Assembly (NCBI RefSeq): GCF_004340665.1
Contig: NZ_SLWO01000002.1
Coordinates: 1 to 57,489, forward strand
Source of the DNA: Pedobacter psychrotolerans
Lineage (GTDB): Bacteria > Bacteroidota > Bacteroidia > Sphingobacteriales > Sphingobacteriaceae
Reading direction: 5' to 3'
DNA length: 57,489 bases
Translations under genes and position numbers: made by a program
The notes under the pieces: model-generated
The model's input: only the letters and a program-made list of their open reading frames with translations
What the model was told of the DNA's origin: nothing
Database searches by the model: none
Part shown: positions 53,678-57,489 of the stretch, one piece after another
Layout of the letters: each line of letters begins with the position of its first letter
Numbering within the stretch: position 1 is the first letter of the stretch

Positions 53678-53807
53678 CCAATTAGATGTGAGATTTAAGC
53701 GCCGAGATTTAAGATTTTAGACATAATTAGCAAATGATTTTTAAGTGATCGGATGGTTTAGAATTGTTCAGCAGTTTATTCCACATCTCAGACTAACCGA
53801 TTTAAAG

Positions 53808-54024
53808 GTTAATATTGTTTAGATGTTTAGTATAACCTACCTAACCCATCTAACCTTCTAACCAATTTAACGTTTAATATTGTTTAGATGTTTAGTATAA
53901 CCTACCTAACCCATCTAACCTTCTAACCAATTTAACGTTTAGTATTGTTAGATGTTTAGTATAACCTACCTAACCCATCTAACCTTCTAACCAACTTAAC
54001 GTTTAGTACTGTTTAGAGTTTCAG
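53808..54024. repeat. 64-65-bp tandem repeat, just over three copies
   Basis: The marker AGATGTTTAG recurs at 53821, 53886 and 53950, with a decayed copy at 54015. Units contain TAACCTACCTAACCCATCTA and carry many TAAC steps, all in one orientation. There is no reading frame. It separates guaA from the deaminase gene; the surrounding 380 bp otherwise hold nothing I can identify. Confidence 0.92.
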
Positions 54025-54063
54025 TATTCCATCTCGCCGACTAATCAACTTTCCAACTCCCCT

Positions 54064-54528
54064 CTACTCCACTACACTAAACAACTTCACCTCAACGCCG
54101 AACTTTCTCAAAAAATCAACACCTTCATCACTAGGTAAACCTTTATAGGCTGCATAGGATTTAGAATAATAAACCAACTTAATACCCGAAGATAAGATGA
54201 GCCTTGCACAGGCAATACACGGAGATAAGGTGGTATACAAGGTACATCCTTCTATTTTAGAACCATTTTTTGATGCATAAAGAATTGCGTTTTCTTCTGC
54301 ATGCAAAGCTAGAGAACAACTTCCCTTACTATCTCTGGCACATCCATGTTCCGGCCATTCTTCATCGCAGTTATGCGTTCCGGCAGGCGGACCATTATAA
54401 CCTATTGAGATAATTCGGGTATCTTTAGTTAAAACCGCACCTACATGAGCACGAACACAATGCGAACGGGCTGATAGATCGGTAGCCAGATTCATGAATA
54501 TGGTATCGAAACTTAGTTTATCAGTCAT
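54064..54528 (-). CDS. dCMP deaminase-type cytidine/deoxycytidylate deaminase
   Basis: The 154-aa product has the zinc deaminase motifs HAEENAI (zinc His and catalytic Glu) and SPCIACARL (PCxxC), with GPPAGTHNCDE and the long LARD-type insert (HGCARDSKGSC) of deoxycytidylate deaminases of the ComEB type. It should make dUMP from dCMP, feeding dTMP synthesis. Length is normal for the family. It follows the sugar transporter gene, with a terminator between. Confidence 0.92.
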   Translation of the reverse strand: MTDKLSFDTIFMNLATDLSARSHCVRAHVGAVLTKDTRIISIGYNGPPAGTHNCDEEWPEHGCARDSKGSCSLALHAEENAILYASKNGSKIEGCTLYTTLSPCIACARLILSSGIKLVYYSKSYAAYKGLPSDEGVDFLRKFGVEVKLFSVVE

Positions 54529-54535
54529 TGAAAAT

Positions 54536-54570
54536 CATTAAAAAAGCCACAGTGAGATGATCACTGTGGC
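54536..54570 (-). terminator. Terminator of the FucP-like transporter
   Basis: A perfect 10-bp stem GCCACAGTGA/TCACTGTGGC (54546-54555 with 54561-54570), a five-base loop and six T leftward. Confidence 0.92.
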
Positions 54571-54592
54571 TGTAAAATTACTTTATTAAATA

Positions 54593-56200
54593 TTAATGTC
54601 CACCTTCCGCAGTAATATTTTCTACATCAATACCTTGCTTCTTCAACTCACCACTAACTTTCCAAGCAAAGAAAATCAGGTATGCGAATCCAAGAACCGG
54701 AATAATGTAAGAATGGTGAATGCCAGCGCTATCGGCTAATTCTCCCTGAATTGGAGGAATAATGGATCCGCCTAAAATCATCATGATCAAAAATGAAGAA
54801 CCTTGTGAAGTATATTTACCAAGGCCGGTAATCGACAATGAAAATATAGATGGCCACATAATGGAGCAACATAAACCACCACTAACAAAGGCAAAAATAG
54901 CAACATGGCCTGTAGTGAATAATCCAACAATCATCGCAATAGCACCCAAAGTACCAAAAATGGCAAGTGTTTTGGCTGGCTTTTCCTGACCAATAAACAC
55001 TGCAGCAACCATTACCGCTACGCAAACCGCATAAACATATAAGTTGCCAACATCAGTACCTGTTGCGTGGTTAACACCTAAAATAATACCGAAGGCCACA
55101 AAGGGAACTATCACCGTTAGAATATTTTTTACTGTTTTAGTTAGGTTAAAAGCACTCACTGCGCCAGCCCACCTTCCAATCATCATACTTCCCCAATATA
55201 AAGAGATATAAGGTTTGATACCAGCGTCATTTAAGCCTCCAAAATCAGGAAGTTTCAGTAATGCGCCCAGGTTACTTTGAATAGTTACCTCGGTACCCAC
55301 ATACATAAAGATGGCAAGCATCCCCAAAACCAATTGTGGATATTGCATTGCACCCCAGCTTGCAGCATTATCTTTCTTTGTGAAATAGCCAAATAATAAA
55401 GCGCCTAAAATAATTACAAAGGAAGAATACACAAAAATAGAAGCGCTAATACCCGTTAAGTTAGCAAGAGGACTTGCCGCGGCCACCATAAGAAAACCAA
55501 TTATCATCACAACTAATGGACCAGTAGGTTTGCTACTGGCTTCAATCTTCTCTGTACTGGTTACATCAGGTAGCTTTGAAACGGCAAAGAATATGGCTAC
55601 TGCTAAAAATAATCCAGCGAGAATATAATAAAGGTTATTGATAGATGAAATTTCTACTGCCTTCGCTACAGCATCATTTGCTGTACCAAAAAGGACAACA
55701 CTCACAATAACTGGCCCCATTAAACCACCAAAATTATTAACACCACCCGCGAGATTTAACCGGTGGGCACCACTTTCTGGTGCGCCCAATGCCACAACAA
55801 ATGGATTTGCAGCGGTTTGTTGCAGTGAAAACCCAAGAGCGATTACAAAAAAGGCAAATAAAATAAACAGAAATGAGCCTGAATGAACAGCGGGAACCAT
55901 CAATAATGCGCCTCCGGCAGAAATAATTAAACCAGCGATAATACCTTTTTTATATCCAATTTTATTGAGGATATCAACTTTACTGGCTTGTGATGCTAAA
56001 TAAAGAATGAGTGAGCCAATAAAATAACCACCGTAAAAAGTAAAATCTATAAGTTGAGATTCAAATTGCGTTAATTTAAAATGAGTTTTACAAAAGGGAA
56101 TAAATATACCGTTTGACGCGGCAACAAAGCCCCAAAAAAAGAATACAGTGATAATTGTATACAGCGCTGTACCATAATTTTTTGTAGTTTCTTTTGACAT
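54593..56200 (-). CDS. FucP-like sugar:proton symporter (MFS)
   Basis: The 535-aa inner membrane protein has twelve or more hydrophobic helices and FucP-family features: [44 protein letters not shown] and a late [18 protein letters not shown]. Members import L-fucose or other hexoses with protons; the sugar is not decided. It is longer than E. coli FucP (438 aa), mainly in the central region and tail. Start ATG at 56200 (MSKETTK) was chosen; the preceding frame to 56266 adds a basic stretch atypical for the family. Confidence 0.9.
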   Translation of the reverse strand: MSKETTKNYGTALYTIITVFFFWGFVAASNGIFIPFCKTHFKLTQFESQLIDFTFYGGYFIGSLILYLASQASKVDILNKIGYKKGIIAGLIISAGGALLMVPAVHSGSFLFILFAFFVIALGFSLQQTAANPFVVALGAPESGAHRLNLAGGVNNFGGLMGPVIVSVVLFGTANDAVAKAVEISSINNLYYILAGLFLAVAIFFAVSKLPDVTSTEKIEASSKPTGPLVVMIIGFLMVAAASPLANLTGISASIFVYSSFVIILGALLFGYFTKKDNAASWGAMQYPQLVLGMLAIFMYVGTEVTIQSNLGALLKLPDFGGLNDAGIKPYISLYWGSMMIGRWAGAVSAFNLTKTVKNILTVIVPFVAFGIILGVNHATGTDVGNLYVYAVCVAVMVAAVFIGQEKPAKTLAIFGTLGAIAMIVGLFTTGHVAIFAFVSGGLCCSIMWPSIFSLSITGLGKYTSQGSSFLIMMILGGSIIPPIQGELADSAGIHHSYIIPVLGFAYLIFFAWKVSGELKKQGIDVENITAEGGH

Positions 56201-56351
56201 CTGAATTTTAATTGTTTTAGTTTTAGTGCGGATAAACATAAATAAAAAAAAATTAAAAACCCGCAATTTTTACATGTCGCTCCTAACAAAAATAAATGTT
56301 ACATGTTTAGGTATAAAATTGCATATTCGCATATTATAAACAATACAATAC

Positions 56352-56978
56352 ATGTTTGAAGCCATATTATTAGGTATTGGAGCAGGGATTATTTCATCGT
56401 TTTTAACAGGTCCGGTATTCTTTGCAATGATAAAAACCAGTATAGAAAGAGGCTTTATGGCAGGGTTTTCTTTAGCTATTGGAGTTATAATTAGTGATAT
56501 AATATTAATTGTACTTGTACTTTTTGGCAGCCAGTTCTTTGACTATAAAGCAAATTTTGATAAATATGTTGGAACCATAGGCGGGGTATTTTTGCTTGCC
56601 GTTGGGATTTACTACCTGGTTTCTAAAATTAAAGTTCATTATGATAGTTCCACACTTCAAAAAGTAAGTAAAAGGAGTTATGTGTTAAAGGGATTTTTGA
56701 TGTGCATACTTACCCCATCTACCTTAATGTTTTGGATTATTGTAAGTGGCATTATTTCCGTTAAGCTGAACAACATGCTGAATGAGAAGCTGGTATGCTT
56801 TTTTATTGCCATGGCAACTCAATTAAGTATAGACGCTACAAAAAGCTTTTATTCCAGCAAATTGCGCTATAAAATTAAAGAGGATGCGCTTAAAACGCTG
56901 AATAAAATTGCAGGTGTAATTATCATTTTCTTCGCTTTCTGGCTGATTTATAAAACTTATATTCAGTTCTACGCTTAG
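56352..56978 (+). CDS. LysE family translocator
   Basis: The 208-aa product has six hydrophobic helices and the LysE signature: GIGAGIISSFLTGPVFFAMIKTSIERGF near the N-terminus and LMCILTPSTLMFWI in the second half. Relatives export amino acids or similar small molecules across the inner membrane; the substrate here is unknown. It is divergent from the FucP-like gene. The direct repeat TTACATGT at 56270 and 56299 lies in the shared upstream region and might be a regulator site. Confidence 0.85.
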   Translation: MFEAILLGIGAGIISSFLTGPVFFAMIKTSIERGFMAGFSLAIGVIISDIILIVLVLFGSQFFDYKANFDKYVGTIGGVFLLAVGIYYLVSKIKVHYDSSTLQKVSKRSYVLKGFLMCILTPSTLMFWIIVSGIISVKLNNMLNEKLVCFFIAMATQLSIDATKSFYSSKLRYKIKEDALKTLNKIAGVIIIFFAFWLIYKTYIQFYA

Positions 56979-57030
56979 TATTTTAATTCTGAAGTAATAA
57001 CATTATTTAAGGATTCTTTTTGTAACCAGA

Positions 57031-57489
57031 TGAATCGTCATTGCGAGGCACGAAGCAATCTATTTTGCAGGTAAGACTTGCTTTTTCAGTTTCGCCTTTA
57101 GTTTTTATGCTTTTCTAAAAGCAATTTGTATCGTAGCTGTGAAAGATCTGCTTCGCAAAGGCGGTTTTTTCTTGGAGATGAACCAAACAAATCGTCATGC
57201 TGACCTGTAGCGCAGCGAAAAGCTACGCAGTAATTTAGTTCAGCACCTATTTAGATAAGATCCTGAATCAAGTTCAGGAAGACGATTCCTTAAGCAAAAT
57301 CGTCATTGCGAAGCCAATTTTTCATTGGATGAAGCAATCTATCTAGTAGGGCTTTATGGTGTGAAAGATTTTAGATTCTTCGATTGAGATTGCTTCAGCA
57401 GATAAAAGATCTGCTTCGCAATGACGGTTTTTTCATGGGGATGTACTAAACAAATCGTCATGCTGACCTGTAGCGCAGCGGAAAGCTAC
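57031..57489. repeat. Block of dispersed intergenic repeats at the right edge
   Basis: The block holds CGTCATTGCGAGGCACGAAG near 57037, a related unit CGTCATTGCGAAGCC near 57301, and two copies of a segment around GTCATGCTGACCTGTAGCGC at 57194 and 57457, 263 bp apart. Both copies are preceded by AGATCTGCTTCGCAA and a GGTTTTTT run. A hairpin TCCTGAA/TTCAGGA lies at 57261-57279. These resemble the intergenic repeats seen across Pedobacter-like genomes. No gene is visible, and the last unit runs off the window. Confidence 0.85.

Noticed and set aside
53808..54024. A CRISPR array or replication-origin iterons
   Set aside because: The unit of 64-65 bp is conserved over its whole length, with no spacers. 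No rep or partition gene is adjacent.

Overview
The window looks like chromosome from a Bacteroidota bacterium, most likely a Sphingobacteriaceae member close to Pedobacter. The grounds are low GC, many promoters of the phylum type (TTTG, 17-23 nt, TAnnTTTG), the BamD / omega-like / CoaBC / DUF4835 / RecN gene block, SusC-like CarboxypepD_reg + beta-barrel proteins, and Pedobacter-like dispersed repeats. This assignment is inference; no database was searched.

Layout. 1-200: two leftward tandem promoters that look like the leader of an rRNA operon lying off the left edge. 733-8523: housekeeping block bamD, omega-like, coaBC, DUF4835, recN, interrupted by a BlaI-type repressor and M56 membrane protease pair with its own palindromic operators. 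8605-19814: a CarboxypepD_reg protein, a radical SAM protein, an ATP-grasp enzyme, clpC, a duplicated DUF4394 lipoprotein and ettA. 19913-31112: two small paralogous membrane proteins, an SGNH hydrolase, a large outer-membrane barrel, a DUF1456 protein, a DbpA-type helicase, a YkuK-like protein, a 148-bp tandem repeat, an SRPBCC protein, a DUF4468 protein, and a porin plus ammonium transporter operon.

32546-40308 is the accessory region and the most interesting part. It is a compact leftward operon around an orphan vgrG. In transcription order: a lipoprotein, a signal-less L,D-transpeptidase-fold protein (SHGC motif), VgrG, an unknown protein, a PAAR-like (DUF4280-type) protein with membrane helices, two small membrane-anchored proteins, and then a tandem array of four copies of one membrane-anchored family. 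Only one array copy is intact; the others are a full-length copy with three stop codons, a C-terminal stub, and a copy with a large internal deletion. I read this as a type VI secretion effector/immunity island with a decaying immunity array. No T6SS sheath, baseplate or ATPase gene is present here, so the apparatus would have to be elsewhere.

41042-56978: two APC permeases flanking a membrane pyrophosphatase, a porin, MarC, an RsmB/NOP methyltransferase, a type-1 periplasmic-binding-fold lipoprotein, guaA, a dCMP-deaminase-type enzyme, a FucP-like sugar transporter and a LysE-type exporter. The right end (57031-57489) is a block of dispersed intergenic repeats. No tRNA, IS transposase or CRISPR array was recognised. 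In six places a TAnnTTTG promoter box sits 3-6 nt before the start codon, which implies leaderless mRNAs and corrects several starts.
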